From assembly GCF_006402735.1 (NCBI RefSeq), contig NZ_CP017174.1, positions 6,304,001 through 6,368,000 on the forward strand: a stretch of DNA of 64,000 nt. The letters are read 5' to 3'. The notes beneath the pieces were generated by a model. The model saw nothing but the letters and a program-made list of their open reading frames with translations, was not told where the DNA came from and ran no database searches. The DNA comes from Myxococcus xanthus. Lineage in GTDB: Bacteria > Myxococcota > Myxococcia > Myxococcales > Myxococcaceae. Numbering within the stretch: position 1 is the stretch's first letter; every line of letters starts with the position of its first letter. This document shows, piece after piece, positions 18,150 to 27,782 of the stretch. The translations under genes were made by a program, and so were the position numbers.

Positions 18150-18548
18150 ATGAGCGAGCAGGCGACCCAGGAGACGACGCAGCGCCAGGCGCCTGCCACC
18201 GCGCCCGTGGCCAAGCCCCCCAAGGGCATCACCATTGCCGACAGCGCGGTGGCCCGGCTGAAGGAGCTGCTGGAGCAGCGGCAGACGCCCGAAGCCGGCC
18301 TCCGGCTGGCCGTGAAGGGTGGCGGCTGCTCGGGCCTCCAGTACTCCATGGAGTGGTCGGAGAAGTCCCGCGAGCGCGACAAGATTTTCGAGAAGGACGG
18401 CGTGCGCGTCTTCGTGGACCCGAAGAGCTACCTGTACCTCATCGGCACCGAGCTGGTGTTCGAGCAGACGCTCATGGCCTCCGGCTTCAAGCTGAACAAC
18501 CCCAACATCAAGGCGGCCTGCGGCTGCGGAGAGAGCTTCTCCGTCTGA
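18150..18548 (+). CDS. iscA: A-type Fe-S carrier protein IscA (HesB family)
   Basis: A 132-residue A-type carrier. The three conserved cysteines are Cys60 (GGCSGLQY) and Cys124/Cys126 (ACGCGESF). It has an extra N-terminal extension of about 24 residues, rich in Gln, Ala and Pro, compared with E. coli IscA. It receives clusters from IscU or brings iron to them. It starts 25 bases after iscU behind an AAAGGGAGAGG ribosome binding site. Confidence 0.93.
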   Translation: MSEQATQETTQRQAPATAPVAKPPKGITIADSAVARLKELLEQRQTPEAGLRLAVKGGGCSGLQYSMEWSEKSRERDKIFEKDGVRVFVDPKSYLYLIGTELVFEQTLMASGFKLNNPNIKAACGCGESFSV

Positions 18549-18599
18549 CGCAGCACCACGCGCTCCGCCCCCCTCGCCGGGGTGGAGCCGCCGCCACGC

Positions 18600-18631
18600 G
18601 GGCCCGGCCAGCCGCCGGGCCCTTTTCGTTT
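18600..18631 (+). terminator. Intrinsic terminator/attenuator inside the isc operon
   Basis: A perfect 9-base-pair stem GGGCCCGGC (18600-18608) pairs with GCCGGGCCC (18614-18622) around a 5-base loop. It is followed by TTTTCGTTT. It lies between iscA and hscB, so it should lower rather than abolish expression of the chaperone genes downstream. Confidence 0.75.
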
Positions 18632-18659
18632 GTCCCCTCCCCGCATTGGAGAGCCCCCT

Positions 18660-19217
18660 TTGAGGACCCACTTCGACGTCTTCGGCCTGAAGCGCGCCTA
18701 TGACGTGGACGTGCCGGCGCTGGAGAAGCAGTACCGCGAGCTGTCGTTGCAGCTCCATCCGGACCGCGTGGCACAGGCCAGCGCGCGCGAGCGCCTGCAG
18801 GCCCTGGAGGGCACCACCGCCCTCAATGAGGCCTTCAAGACGTTGAAGGACCCGGTGCGCCGCGCCTTCTACCTGCTCAAGCTGCACGGCATCGACCTGG
18901 ACCGCGAGGACGCGGGCGCGCAGAAGGACATGCCCCTGGCCTTCCTGGAGGAGGTCATGGACCTGCGCGAGTCGCTGGACACCGCCATGGCGAAGAAGGA
19001 CCTGGGCCGCGCCCGGGCCATGGCGGACGACGTGGAGGCCCGGAAGAAGGCGGCCCTCACCGAGGCGGCGGAGTCGCTTCGCACCCTGGAGGCCGACGCG
19101 CCAGGGGCCGGCGGGCAGGAACTGGTGAGAAAGGCATCGCACGCGCTGGGGCGGGTGCGCTACTTCACGCGCTTCCTCGAGCAGGTGGACGCGTTCGAGG
19201 AGGAGATTCAGGCGTGA
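18660..19217 (+). CDS. hscB: Fe-S cluster co-chaperone HscB (J-domain)
   Basis: A 185-residue J-domain co-chaperone that brings IscU to HscA. The J-domain lies at about residues 3-72 and has the HPD motif (LHPDRV). The C-terminal three-helix domain that binds IscU follows. The TTG at 18660 is chosen because GGAGAG lies 6 bases upstream and the protein then begins at the expected [10 protein letters not shown]. An in-frame open stretch further upstream runs through the terminator hairpin and is not coding-like. The stop overlaps the hscA GTG (GTGA). Confidence 0.9.
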   Translation: MRTHFDVFGLKRAYDVDVPALEKQYRELSLQLHPDRVAQASARERLQALEGTTALNEAFKTLKDPVRRAFYLLKLHGIDLDREDAGAQKDMPLAFLEEVMDLRESLDTAMAKKDLGRARAMADDVEARKKAALTEAAESLRTLEADAPGAGGQELVRKASHALGRVRYFTRFLEQVDAFEEEIQA

Positions 19218-21061
19218 GCAAGAACGGCTACCTTCAGATTCACGACCCGCTGAAGCCCAAGGGGCAGGCGGTGGGCATCGACCTGGGCACGACGAACTCG
19301 CTGGTGGCGGCGGTGGTGAAGGACCAGCCCGTCTGCGTCCCAGTGGACGAGGGCGACGCGCTGTTCCTCCCCTCCGTGGTGCACTACGCAAAGGACGGCG
19401 GCGTGGTGGTAGGCGCCCGGGCCCGGAAGCTGGCGTCCGAGCACCCCACCGACACCATCGCCTCCGTGAAGCGCTTCATGGGGCGCAGCCCGGACGACGC
19501 GGAGACGCGGAAGCTGGGGCACTACAAGTTCGCGCCCGGCGCCAAGGTGGTGCGCTTCGACGTGGCGGGCGGCACGCCGGTCACGCCCATCGAAGTCTCC
19601 GGTGAGGTGCTGCGCGCCCTCAAGCGCCGCGCGGAGGCCCACTTCTCCACCAAGGTGGAGCAGGCCGTCATCACCGTGCCCGCCTACTTCGACGACGCCC
19701 AGCGGCAGGCCACCAAGGACGCCGGCCGGCTGGCCGGTCTTGAAGTGCTGCGGCTGCTCAACGAGCCCACCGCCGCCGCGCTGGCCTACGGCCTGGACAA
19801 GGGCAGCCAGGGCACCTTCGCCGTCTACGATTTGGGCGGCGGCACCTTCGACATCTCCATCCTCAAGCTGGTGGACGGGGTGTTCGAGGTGAAGTCCACC
19901 GGCGGCGACTCCGCGCTGGGTGGCGATGACTTCGACCGGGCGATTGCTCAGCGTGTACTGGAGACGCTGGGCGCGTCCGAGGCGCCGGCTCCCGCCTTGG
20001 TGGCGGAGGTGCTGGCGGCCTCGCGCAAGGCCAAGGAAGCGCTCACCGACGCTTCGTCGGTGGAGTTCACCGCGGGTGGGCAGACGCACTCGGTGAAGCG
20101 CGAGGACTTCGACGCCTGGGTTCAGCCCTACGTGCAGAAGACGGGCACGGTGTGCCGGCGGGCGATGAAGGACGCGGGCGTCACGGCCGGGGAGCTGGAC
20201 GGCGTCATCCTGGTCGGCGGCGCCACGCGCGTGCCAGCGGTGCGCCGCTACGTGGCGGAGCTGTTCGGCCGCGAGCCGCTGGGCGACATCGACCCGGACC
20301 AGGTGGTGGCGCTGGGCGCGGCGGTGCTGGCCAACCTGCTCACCACGGCGGACCGTCAGGACGACGTGCTGTTGCTGGACGTGATTCCCCTCTCCCTGGG
20401 CCTGGAGACGATGGGCGGCATCGTGGAGAAGCTGATTCAGCGCAACTCCACCATCCCCACCACCGCGGGCCAGGTGTTCACCACCTTCAAGGACGGGCAG
20501 ACGGGCCTGGACGTCCACGTGCTCCAGGGCGAGCGCGAGCTGGTGGAGGACAACCGCAGCCTGGCGCGCTTCACCCTGTCCGGCATTCCGCCCCTGGCCG
20601 CGGGCATGGCCCGGGTGGAGGTCCGCTTCCAGGTGGACGCGGACGGCATCCTCTCCGTCAGCGCCCAGGAGCAGAGCACCGGCGTCAGCCAGTCGATTAC
20701 GGTGAAGCCCAGCCACGGCCTCACGGATGAGGAGATCGAGCAGATGCTGCTCGACTCCATCGACTACGCCGAGGACGACATCCAGGCCCGGCAGGTCCGT
20801 GAGCAGCGGGTGGACGCCGAGCGCGTCCTGGCCGAGGCGGACCGGCAGTTGGGCGAGCACGGCTCGCTGCTCCAGGAGGGGGAGCGCGCCGTCATCGATT
20901 CCGCCATCGCCCGCGTGCGCGAGCTGATGAAGGGCGAGGACCACCTGAAGCTGAAGGAGGCCGTGCACGCGCTGGACGAGGCGTCCCGCCCCTTCATCGA
21001 GCGGGTGATGAATCAGGCCATCACCCAGGTGGTGGCTGGCCACTCCGTGGAGGACTACTGA
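19214..21061 (+). CDS. hscA: Fe-S assembly chaperone HscA (Hsp70 family)
   Basis: A 615-residue Hsp70-class chaperone, essentially the length of E. coli HscA (616). The nucleotide-binding domain has GIDLGTTNS, the phosphate-2 motif [12 protein letters not shown] and the adenosine motif [10 protein letters not shown]. The interdomain linker and substrate domain follow ([14 protein letters not shown]). It releases clusters from IscU in an ATP- and HscB-dependent way. The GTG start overlaps the hscB stop. The position between hscB and fdx is the standard isc order. Confidence 0.95.
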   Translation: MSKNGYLQIHDPLKPKGQAVGIDLGTTNSLVAAVVKDQPVCVPVDEGDALFLPSVVHYAKDGGVVVGARARKLASEHPTDTIASVKRFMGRSPDDAETRKLGHYKFAPGAKVVRFDVAGGTPVTPIEVSGEVLRALKRRAEAHFSTKVEQAVITVPAYFDDAQRQATKDAGRLAGLEVLRLLNEPTAAALAYGLDKGSQGTFAVYDLGGGTFDISILKLVDGVFEVKSTGGDSALGGDDFDRAIAQRVLETLGASEAPAPALVAEVLAASRKAKEALTDASSVEFTAGGQTHSVKREDFDAWVQPYVQKTGTVCRRAMKDAGVTAGELDGVILVGGATRVPAVRRYVAELFGREPLGDIDPDQVVALGAAVLANLLTTADRQDDVLLLDVIPLSLGLETMGGIVEKLIQRNSTIPTTAGQVFTTFKDGQTGLDVHVLQGERELVEDNRSLARFTLSGIPPLAAGMARVEVRFQVDADGILSVSAQEQSTGVSQSITVKPSHGLTDEEIEQMLLDSIDYAEDDIQARQVREQRVDAERVLAEADRQLGEHGSLLQEGERAVIDSAIARVRELMKGEDHLKLKEAVHALDEASRPFIERVMNQAITQVVAGHSVEDY

Positions 21062-21062
21062 C

Positions 21063-21440
21063 GTGCCCAAGGTGACTTTCAAGAGCCCCCTGGCCGAGGT
21101 CAGCGCCGACGTGCCCACCGGCACCACCCTGCTGGACGCCGCCGAGGCCTGCGGCGCCCAGGTGGGGCATAGCTGTGGCGGGGTCTGCGGCTGCTCCACC
21201 TGCCATATCTGGGTCCGCAAGGGCCTCGACTCGCTGAGCGAGCAGACGGACGCGGAGGCGGACCGCCTGGACATGGGCTTCGACGTCCGCCCCTATTCCC
21301 GGTTGAGCTGCCAGACGGAGCTGGGCGCCGAGGACATCCTGGTCGAAATCACCGAGGAGTCCCTCACCGCCTTCATGGACGAGAACCCCGTCCTGCGCCG
21401 TTCGCTCGAGGCCGAGGGAAAATGGCCGCTGAAGAAGTGA
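21063..21440 (+). CDS. fdx: [2Fe-2S] ferredoxin of the Isc system
   Basis: A 125-residue adrenodoxin-type ferredoxin. The cluster ligands are arranged as C-x5-C-x2-C in SCGGVCGCSTC (Cys38, Cys44, Cys47), with the fourth Cys in LSCQTEL. It supplies electrons during cluster assembly. It starts at GTG 21063, one base after the hscA stop, and is the last gene of the operon. Confidence 0.93.
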   Translation: MPKVTFKSPLAEVSADVPTGTTLLDAAEACGAQVGHSCGGVCGCSTCHIWVRKGLDSLSEQTDAEADRLDMGFDVRPYSRLSCQTELGAEDILVEITEESLTAFMDENPVLRRSLEAEGKWPLKK

Positions 21441-21456
21441 GGTTGTTACGTAGTGC

Positions 21457-21485
21457 TTGACGGGGCGGGGCAGTGGCTCTATACG
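21457..21485 (+). promoter_or_regulatory. Sigma-70-type promoter for tRNA-Leu
   Basis: TTGACG (21457-21462), a 17-base spacer, and TATACG (21480-21485) lie upstream of the tRNA. The expected start would be near 21492, leaving a leader of about 30 bases. It gives the tRNA its own transcription independent of the isc operon. Confidence 0.7.
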
Positions 21486-21523
21486 TCCGGCCCATCGCAG
21501 CGCCGCACCGCGATGCCCCACCT

Positions 21524-21607
21524 GCCCAGGTGGTGGAATTGGTAGACACACTAGATTCAGGGTCTAGCGCCTGCAAGGGCATGGAGGTTCGAGTCCTCTC
21601 CTGGGCA
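21524..21607 (+). tRNA. tRNA-Leu (anticodon CAG)
   Basis: A class II tRNA of 84 bases. The acceptor stem GCCCAGG (21524-21530) pairs with CCTGGGC (21600-21606), and the discriminator is A. The anticodon arm is CTAGA-TTCAGGG-TCTAG, giving anticodon CAG. A long variable arm follows, then the T arm with GGTTCGAGTCC. The 3' CCA is not encoded (CAA follows) and must be added by the nucleotidyltransferase. It reads CUG, the main Leu codon here. Confidence 0.95.
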
Positions 21608-21619
21608 CAAAGTTGAGAA

Positions 21620-21657
21620 GGGGCCCCGGTTTCAAACCGGGGCCCCTTTTCGCTTTT
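21620..21657 (+). terminator. Intrinsic terminator after tRNA-Leu
   Basis: An 11-base-pair stem GGGGCCCCGGT (21620-21630) and ACCGGGGCCCC (21636-21646) with loop TTCAA, followed by TTTTCGCTTTT. It lies 12 bases after the tRNA and also separates it from the convergent membrane protein gene. Confidence 0.9.
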
Positions 21658-21663
21658 CAGGGG

Positions 21664-22752
21664 TCAGGAACGCGCGGGCTCCACGGCATCGTGCGCCACG
21701 TGGTTCGCGGCCTCCCGCGCGAGGCTCCCGCCCTTGCGCAAGTCGCGGATGCGAATCTTCCGCAGGTGGACGGAGACGGCCCCCACCGCGACCTGGCTGA
21801 TGACGGTGCCCAGGTGCGTGAGCGTGGAGAAGGCCGCCGCGTCCTCCGGCGAGGCCCCCAGGCTGCGAGCCGCCCAGCTCGTCACGAAGTAATAGATGCC
21901 CATGCCCGCGGGGACGCCCGGGAGCGACTGCCCCAGGGAGATGGCCCCCAGCACCACCGCCCCGGCGAAGAGTCCGCCGGAGATGCCGATGCCGTGCAGC
22001 GCCAGGCCATAGGCCAAGGCGGAGGCCAGCACTGGCGCCACCGAGAAGACGAACACCTTCGCCATGCCGGTGAAGGAGCGCGCGGTGCCCAGGCCCTCGC
22101 TGACGTGATGGAGGAAGCCCTCCACCCGGGGGAGCTTGTGGCGGCGGTGCAGCGCGAAGGCGAGCGGGCCGGACCAGTGCGCCAGCAACACCACCAGCGC
22201 GACCAGTCCCACGCAAAGTGACACGGCCACCTTCAGCTCCCCTTGGAAGCGGGACAGCGTCTGGCCGAAGGGGCCGAGCAGCGACAGCGTGACGAGCAGC
22301 ATCAGCGCCGCGAACTCCATCAGCTTGCAGACGCCCACGGTGCCCAGACACCGGAGAAAGGGGATGCGCTGCGTCCTCGACAGGAGGAAGGAGCGCATGA
22401 CGTCGCCCAGCTTTCCCGGCAGCGCGTTGTGGACGAAGGCGCCGATGGCCACCAGGTGGTAGCGCTCCTTGAAGGGCACCGGCCGGCGGAGGGTGCGCTG
22501 CCACTGCACCGCGCGCAGCGGGATGATGGAGGCCTGGAGCAGCATGAAGGGCACCAGCCACACGAGGTGGCCGGGCAAGTCCCTCACGAAGTCCCCCAGC
22601 GGGAAGCGCGGCTGGAGCAGCGGCCCCGTGCCGCTCAAGTTCCACTTGAAGAAGGCAGTGGACAGCAGGACGACGGACAGCACGAGCCCGAAGACGGCGA
22701 GCAGCGCCTTGATCAACGCCCGGCCTCCGGCGTGCCTCGCCCTCCCCTTCAC
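21664..22752 (-). CDS. UPF0104/lysylphosphatidylglycerol-synthase-TM family membrane protein
   Basis: A 362-residue integral membrane protein with about eight helices. It carries the family signatures NALPGKLGDVMRSFLL (residues 104-119) and PGVPAGMGIYYF in the second half. This superfamily (AglD/YbhN/MprF N-domain) is linked to lipid flipping or glycolipid handling; the soluble synthase domain of MprF is absent. The ATG overlaps the stop of the phosphodiesterase-like gene by four bases, so both are likely to act in one envelope process. Confidence 0.82.
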   Translation of the reverse strand: MKGRARHAGGRALIKALLAVFGLVLSVVLLSTAFFKWNLSGTGPLLQPRFPLGDFVRDLPGHLVWLVPFMLLQASIIPLRAVQWQRTLRRPVPFKERYHLVAIGAFVHNALPGKLGDVMRSFLLSRTQRIPFLRCLGTVGVCKLMEFAALMLLVTLSLLGPFGQTLSRFQGELKVAVSLCVGLVALVVLLAHWSGPLAFALHRRHKLPRVEGFLHHVSEGLGTARSFTGMAKVFVFSVAPVLASALAYGLALHGIGISGGLFAGAVVLGAISLGQSLPGVPAGMGIYYFVTSWAARSLGASPEDAAAFSTLTHLGTVISQVAVGAVSVHLRKIRIRDLRKGGSLAREAANHVAHDAVEPARS

Positions 22753-24335
22753 GGCACCAACCGGAGTCGTGGGGTGTTTTCGAGATAGGCCGCCGCGAGC
22801 CGCTCATGGAGTTGTACGCAGTGCGAAAGGCCGGACAGGTCCACGGGCGCCTTCGCGGGCCAGCACACCAGGCTGTTGGCCTCCGTGCGCGTCAGTCCAC
22901 CGTGCGAGCCGAACTCCCAGGCGAAGCCCACGGTGCCTCCGCGCTTCACGGCTTCGCCGAAGAGGACCATGTCCCCCGCGGTGGACATGGTTGGGAGTAC
23001 GCGGAGGAAGTCCGCCACCGCGCGCTTGCTGAACTCGGTGGACAGTGGGGCCCGGTCCAACGTGTCCAAGGTGTAGACGCCGTCGCGTACGAGCGCGACC
23101 GCGCTATTGCCCCGTCGCAGCGCAACAAGGCCGATGTCCGGGCTCCGCGTCACCCGGGCGAGGACATCGGGGTGGCGCGCGAGCAGGGACATGGCTTCCA
23201 GCGGCTTGGGCTCGCCGGACAAGTACACATGGGCGAAGTTGCCGCAATCGACAGCCACCGGCGTGAATGGCGCTCGCGGCTGAGTGTCCGGCTCCGGTCG
23301 AGTCCTTCCGTCGCAGAGTCCGCGGACCACGTCGTCGGAGAGGGGTCCGTCACCGTGGGGCGCCATCAACCACTGCTCCAGAGGTTGGCCCCTCCGCTGC
23401 TCCCAGGGCAGACAGTCCACGTGCCCGTGGTCGGAGAGGAAGACGACGTCGTAGGGCTGCTCCACCGCGCCCGCCACGGCGTACAACTCCGCGAGGTACG
23501 CATCCACGCGGTACAGCTCGGCGCGGGATTGTTCGGAGCGCGGCCCCCGACGGTGGGCCACCTCATCGTAGTTACCGTAGACCAGATAGATGACGGGCAC
23601 ACCCCGCGCCATGTCCACCAAGGACTTGGTGAAGGCGAAGCTCCAACCCAGCCGCTGGAGGAAGACGTGGCTGAAGAGGAACGCCGGCTCGTGGCGCCAG
23701 TCGTGGAGCCCACGAGCCCAGTGGACGACTTCGCGCGCCGCGGCCCAGGTGTCCATGCCCAGGGAGCGCAGGTAGTCCCAGATGCCGCGCGTGCGCGCGC
23801 TGAGCAGCCCCAGCATCTCGTATGAGAACGAGCGAGACATCTGCTCGAAGCTGGCCAGCGTGCTCATGCTCAGCGCGTTCTCGGCCCCCGCGCGGAACAG
23901 GGAAAAATACCCGTGCCCCCCACCGTCGAGCAGGCTGGTGCGGCCCGCGCCGCGCAGACGCTGATCAATGGCCAGCGCATCCGCCGGGGTGTTCATCTGG
24001 ACCTTGCGGCCCAGCTCGCGGTCGAACCACGAGTACGCCGGCAGGTTGGAGTGGCGCATGCCGTAGAGCAGGCCCGCCTGGAAGTAAGGCGTGGACGTGG
24101 GCGCTCCCCAGAAGGCCTCGTCCAGATGGAAGGCCCCCGAGCGGACGAGCCGCGACAAGAAGGGCATGCGCCCCGCGACGAGCGCTTCATCCAGCAGGCT
24201 CTTGGGGACGCCATCCAGATGGACGAGGAGCAGCTTCCTCGCCCTACTTCCTGGCGCGGGTGGAACCTTCTCCCGTACCCGGCGCACGAGGCCGTGAGCC
24301 CATAGATGCATCGCTGGTGGAAGCACAGCGCTCAC
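22749..24335 (-). CDS. Alkaline-phosphatase-superfamily protein (phosphodiesterase-like)
   Basis: A 528-residue protein. It has the superfamily pattern: LLVHLDGVPKSLLDEAL near the N-terminus, a nucleophile region with GAPTSTPYFQAGL, a metal-site segment VYGNYDEVAHRRG and VVFLSDHGHVDC. This resembles type I phosphodiesterase/nucleotide pyrophosphatase enzymes and phosphoglycerol or phosphoethanolamine transferases. No signal peptide or membrane span is clear. The GTG at 24335 is preferred because AGGAGGGGAGG lies 9 bases upstream; a TTG further up and an ATG at 24311 are alternatives. Coupled by ATGA to the UPF0104 gene. Confidence 0.78.
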   Translation of the reverse strand: MSAVLPPAMHLWAHGLVRRVREKVPPAPGSRARKLLLVHLDGVPKSLLDEALVAGRMPFLSRLVRSGAFHLDEAFWGAPTSTPYFQAGLLYGMRHSNLPAYSWFDRELGRKVQMNTPADALAIDQRLRGAGRTSLLDGGGHGYFSLFRAGAENALSMSTLASFEQMSRSFSYEMLGLLSARTRGIWDYLRSLGMDTWAAAREVVHWARGLHDWRHEPAFLFSHVFLQRLGWSFAFTKSLVDMARGVPVIYLVYGNYDEVAHRRGPRSEQSRAELYRVDAYLAELYAVAGAVEQPYDVVFLSDHGHVDCLPWEQRRGQPLEQWLMAPHGDGPLSDDVVRGLCDGRTRPEPDTQPRAPFTPVAVDCGNFAHVYLSGEPKPLEAMSLLARHPDVLARVTRSPDIGLVALRRGNSAVALVRDGVYTLDTLDRAPLSTEFSKRAVADFLRVLPTMSTAGDMVLFGEAVKRGGTVGFAWEFGSHGGLTRTEANSLVCWPAKAPVDLSGLSHCVQLHERLAAAYLENTPRLRLVP

Positions 24336-24621
24336 GGGTGTCGCCTCCCCTCCTCCGGCAGCCAAGATGGGCACTTGAGAGGACAGCCGCCCCAGGGTGT
24401 GAGCCGCCTTCCAGGAGAGCGGGCGGGCAACCGCCGACGTTTCCTGGGAGAGGCCGACCCTGGACAAGAACGGAAGCAAGCGGGCGGGCGCCGTGAGCCA
24501 CCTCCCCCCTACTGTCGCGTCAACCTACACGCGGCAGCCACCCGGCCATGGTTGTGACTGGACGGGTGGCGCGGCGCCGCATTCCCCGCGTCAGGAGCAC
24601 GAAGCACGCGGCTCATCTGGC

Positions 24622-26310
24622 TCAGCGCAGCTTCACGTACTCACCCAGGTCGCCAAAACCGATGAGGTCGGCTCGGCCATCGTTGTTGATGTCCACGGCG
24701 AAGCGAGGGTGCCTGTTCACACGCCAGTCTCCGACGCCGTAGACAAAATCCGGCGACATGAGCGTGGACGCAGAGAAGCTGGAGCCCGTCGACAGGGCGG
24801 CGCGGGTCTCACTCTCTCCAAACCCAACAATGTCGGCCCTGCCATCACCATCGACGTCCGCGACGGTGCGCACATGGCGATCCACACGCCATCCCTGGTC
24901 CCAGGTGAACTCAGAAGTCCATTGCTGGGTTGGATTGAAGCCAGTGCCCGTGTTGTTGGCCAGCGCGACGTATACGCCACTCTTGGAGAAGCCAACGATG
25001 TCCGCCCTACCATCGCCATTGACGTCCGCGACGGCGCGCACGGAATTGGGCACAAACCACTGCTGGTTTACGCCAAAATCTCCCAACCAGAGCCTGGAAG
25101 CACCGAACGAAGAGCCCGTGGAAAGAGAAACATATACACCCGCATCACCAAACCCAACGACATCTGCCTTACCATCACCATTGACGTCCGCGACGGTGCG
25201 CACATGGCTCTCCACTCGCCATTGACCGGCATTGTAGCCAAAATCCCCCACCCAGAACTGGGGCGCACCAAAGCCGAGGCCATTCGACAGCGCGACGTGT
25301 ACGCCAGCGTCATGGAAGCCAATGAGATCCGCCTTGCCATCGCCATTGACGTCCGCGACGGTACGTGGGTGCCGGTCCACGCGCCAGTTCTGAGCATAGC
25401 CGAAAGCTTGAAGATGGAGCAGCGAGGGAGCGAAGTAACCGGCATCTAGAGATGGGGGCACGTACACGGTCCGGGAGACAAACACGCCCGAATAGCCGAA
25501 GCCGACGATGTCGGGGAGTCCATCACCAGTGACATCCCCCATGACACGCTCGTGGTGGCCCACCTCCCACCCTCCAGCGCTCTGGTCAGCGCCAAACTGG
25601 CGCCCCCACATCGAGTCACCGTAGAGCAGGGTGGCGCCCTTGATGTCATACTGACTCAACCGACCGCCCCGACGCCAACGACTGTCGCCACACTCATACA
25701 TGACCGAATCGGAATCGACGACTTCCCCGAACACCGTGTCGGCGTCGTCAGCCCCCCTCCCCCGACAACTGGACGAACTGATTCTCGCCTCCTCATTGGC
25801 GAAGCCGAGCGCATGACCGAATTCGTGGACCGCCATGGCACGGATGCAGCGCTCCCGCGTGTCCTGACAGTCCTGCATCCAATGCTGGAAAGAGAGGTTG
25901 AGCACCATGGCGCCATAGAGCGCCTCATTGAGCCACCCCAAGCCATACGTAAAGGAGCCATCGGAGGTATCTTCGATGAGGATGCGGATGCTCCCCGGAT
26001 TCCCGAGACACGCCCCCCAGCCAGTGAAGTCGAGCGGCGTGACCAGGCCCCAGGTGCCCTCGACCGCGCTCCGCACCCATTCTCGTTCGACATCGCCAGC
26101 GGCCGATGGGTTCTCCCAGCAGACGGAGATGGTTCGAGAATCCCAAATGTATGTCGAGGCAGCGTAAAGCCCTGCCGAGTCAGCATCGACGGTCGCCTCC
26201 TGATCGAACGATGTCAGCGCATCGTCGGATCCACCACAACCCGTGACGAGGAGGCCTCCCACGAACGTCAGGATGAGAGGTAGAGCATGGAAGGTCAGGG
26301 TTCGCCGCAC
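24622..26310 (-). CDS. Secreted lipoprotein: zinc metalloprotease domain plus FG-GAP/VCBS repeats
   Basis: A 562-residue lipoprotein. The GTG at 26310 gives a signal peptide ending in LLVTGCGG (lipobox). The first half is a metzincin-like protease with HEFGHALGFANEE, the HExxHxxGxxN(E) zinc motif, and several Cys. The second half has at least five repeats of about 50 residues built on DVNGDGKAD-(I/V/L)-(V/I)GF, the calcium-binding FG-GAP/VCBS pattern, probably folding into a beta-propeller. It would act at the cell surface on proteins, or serve in adhesion. GC content is visibly lower than in the flanking core genes, which hints at transfer or relaxed selection. Confidence 0.82.
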   Translation of the reverse strand: MRRTLTFHALPLILTFVGGLLVTGCGGSDDALTSFDQEATVDADSAGLYAASTYIWDSRTISVCWENPSAAGDVEREWVRSAVEGTWGLVTPLDFTGWGACLGNPGSIRILIEDTSDGSFTYGLGWLNEALYGAMVLNLSFQHWMQDCQDTRERCIRAMAVHEFGHALGFANEEARISSSSCRGRGADDADTVFGEVVDSDSVMYECGDSRWRRGGRLSQYDIKGATLLYGDSMWGRQFGADQSAGGWEVGHHERVMGDVTGDGLPDIVGFGYSGVFVSRTVYVPPSLDAGYFAPSLLHLQAFGYAQNWRVDRHPRTVADVNGDGKADLIGFHDAGVHVALSNGLGFGAPQFWVGDFGYNAGQWRVESHVRTVADVNGDGKADVVGFGDAGVYVSLSTGSSFGASRLWLGDFGVNQQWFVPNSVRAVADVNGDGRADIVGFSKSGVYVALANNTGTGFNPTQQWTSEFTWDQGWRVDRHVRTVADVDGDGRADIVGFGESETRAALSTGSSFSASTLMSPDFVYGVGDWRVNRHPRFAVDINNDGRADLIGFGDLGEYVKLR

Positions 26311-26420
26311 GAGGCTCTCACTTGTCTGGACGGGAACCGTCCGGCTCCGGAATGGGGGTATCAACGGCGGAAACAATGCATTGAAGCGCGAAGGATGGAC
26401 ACACACCTGCTGCTCAACCC

Positions 26421-27782
26421 CTAACGGATGAAATACGACACCCTGCCAGCACAGGCGCTGTCCCGAGCACAGCCAACGCGAATCCGGTACGTACCCGCGA
26501 CCTTCGCCGTGTACCGGATGTGGGAGAGGCTGTCATAGGCATCGTCGTTGCTCGCGACCCCGGTATACGTATTGGTGCTGGTCTCGTATCGATCCAGGTG
26601 CAAGTACGTGTCCCCCCTGGCGGTGGCGTACATCACCATGGCGGTCCCCACATAGAGGGTCTCTCCCGCCGACAACGAGACGTTCTGGGCGACAGTGTTA
26701 CGCGTCGCATTGTTGGTGCCGCTGGTCGCGAAATCAAACGTCACCGGTGTCGCTGGCCCTTGAGCAGGACACAGCCGCGTGTTGGTCGCCACAGCGCAAT
26801 ACGCATCGATGGCGGGCCGCACGTAGTTGATGGATTCAGCGTTGCAATTGGCATCCGTGCAACTACCAATGGACGTGACGACATTGACGGCATAGCATTC
26901 GCCCGCCGGTCCGACGCGCTTGACGTAGTCCTTGTTGCCACGCACGAGGATACCAGCCAGCAAATAGCTGCCGTCGATTTTCGCATAGACGCCCGACCCT
27001 GAGTTGCCTCCGAAGGTATCCGTGTCGCCGAAGAAAAAGTCCAACGTGGAAGCACGCGAGGCAAGCACCTTGCCCCCCGAATCAATCTTGAAGGGGATGC
27101 CGCTACCCGAGCCGATCACAGCCAACTGGGTCGTCGTCGACAGCGCCACGCTGTCCATGCGAACAGGTGCTGGAACAGCACGCAATGCACTGACAGGGCG
27201 GTCCAACTGGACGATGGCATAGTCCAACTGACGGCCACCCACCGTGGATGCGTTGCGCACGACGACGCGACTGCACCTGAAGACGTCTTCCGACGTCACC
27301 GGCTCCAGGGTGGTCGCTCCCGTTCGGTAATATTTGAAGACGAAGCGCGTGGATGCACACGACAGCGGCCCCTTCACACAGTGGCCCGCCGTGAGCACCA
27401 GGTCGTTATCAATGAGCGTGCCTGAACAAAAAGCAGCCGTCGGGTCATTCAAGAACCTCTGGTCGGAACAAAGGCCCTGGGCTTCCTGTAGCGTCTGCGA
27501 GAAGAAGCCGATGCTCGAGGGGTTGCTCGTGTCGAGGTCCGCGACGTCCACCAACGCCACGGTCGATTCCCGGGTGAACTTCTTCAGAGTCGCATCGGAG
27601 TGCGCGTAATAGTCCTTGCGGTCATCAACGCCGTAAACCACGCGCTGCCGCAGCGCGTCCGTGGGGGCGGACGTGTCGCCTCCCTTTGTCATGGGGCCAG
27701 AGTCCTGCACGCACGCCACTGAAAGGGAACAGAGCAGCACGCCGAAGAGCTTCCGTCGCACGTGAGTGAGAATGACCTGCAT
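26421..27782 (-). CDS. Trypsin-like serine protease lipoprotein with C-terminal PPC-type domain
   Basis: A 453-residue lipoprotein starting at ATG 27782, with signal peptide and lipobox LSVACVQ. The S1 catalytic triad is visible: His in LVLTAGHCV, Asp in LDYAIVQLD and Ser in GGNSGSGVY. A linker follows, then about 110 residues of beta-rich sequence (YLHLDRYETSTNTYTG, AGTYRIRVGC) typical of the bacterial pre-peptidase C-terminal (PPC) domain, which usually aids secretion or substrate binding. It shares strand and low-GC character with the metalloprotease gene 110 bases downstream, so the two may be one secreted-protease unit. Confidence 0.84.
   Translation of the reverse strand: MQVILTHVRRKLFGVLLCSLSVACVQDSGPMTKGGDTSAPTDALRQRVVYGVDDRKDYYAHSDATLKKFTRESTVALVDVADLDTSNPSSIGFFSQTLQEAQGLCSDQRFLNDPTAAFCSGTLIDNDLVLTAGHCVKGPLSCASTRFVFKYYRTGATTLEPVTSEDVFRCSRVVVRNASTVGGRQLDYAIVQLDRPVSALRAVPAPVRMDSVALSTTTQLAVIGSGSGIPFKIDSGGKVLASRASTLDFFFGDTDTFGGNSGSGVYAKIDGSYLLAGILVRGNKDYVKRVGPAGECYAVNVVTSIGSCTDANCNAESINYVRPAIDAYCAVATNTRLCPAQGPATPVTFDFATSGTNNATRNTVAQNVSLSAGETLYVGTAMVMYATARGDTYLHLDRYETSTNTYTGVASNDDAYDSLSHIRYTAKVAGTYRIRVGCARDSACAGRVSYFIR

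Noticed and set aside
19208-21274. A 688-codon minus-strand frame opposite hscA and fdx
   Set aside because: Antisense echo; hscA and fdx on the plus strand have all family motifs.
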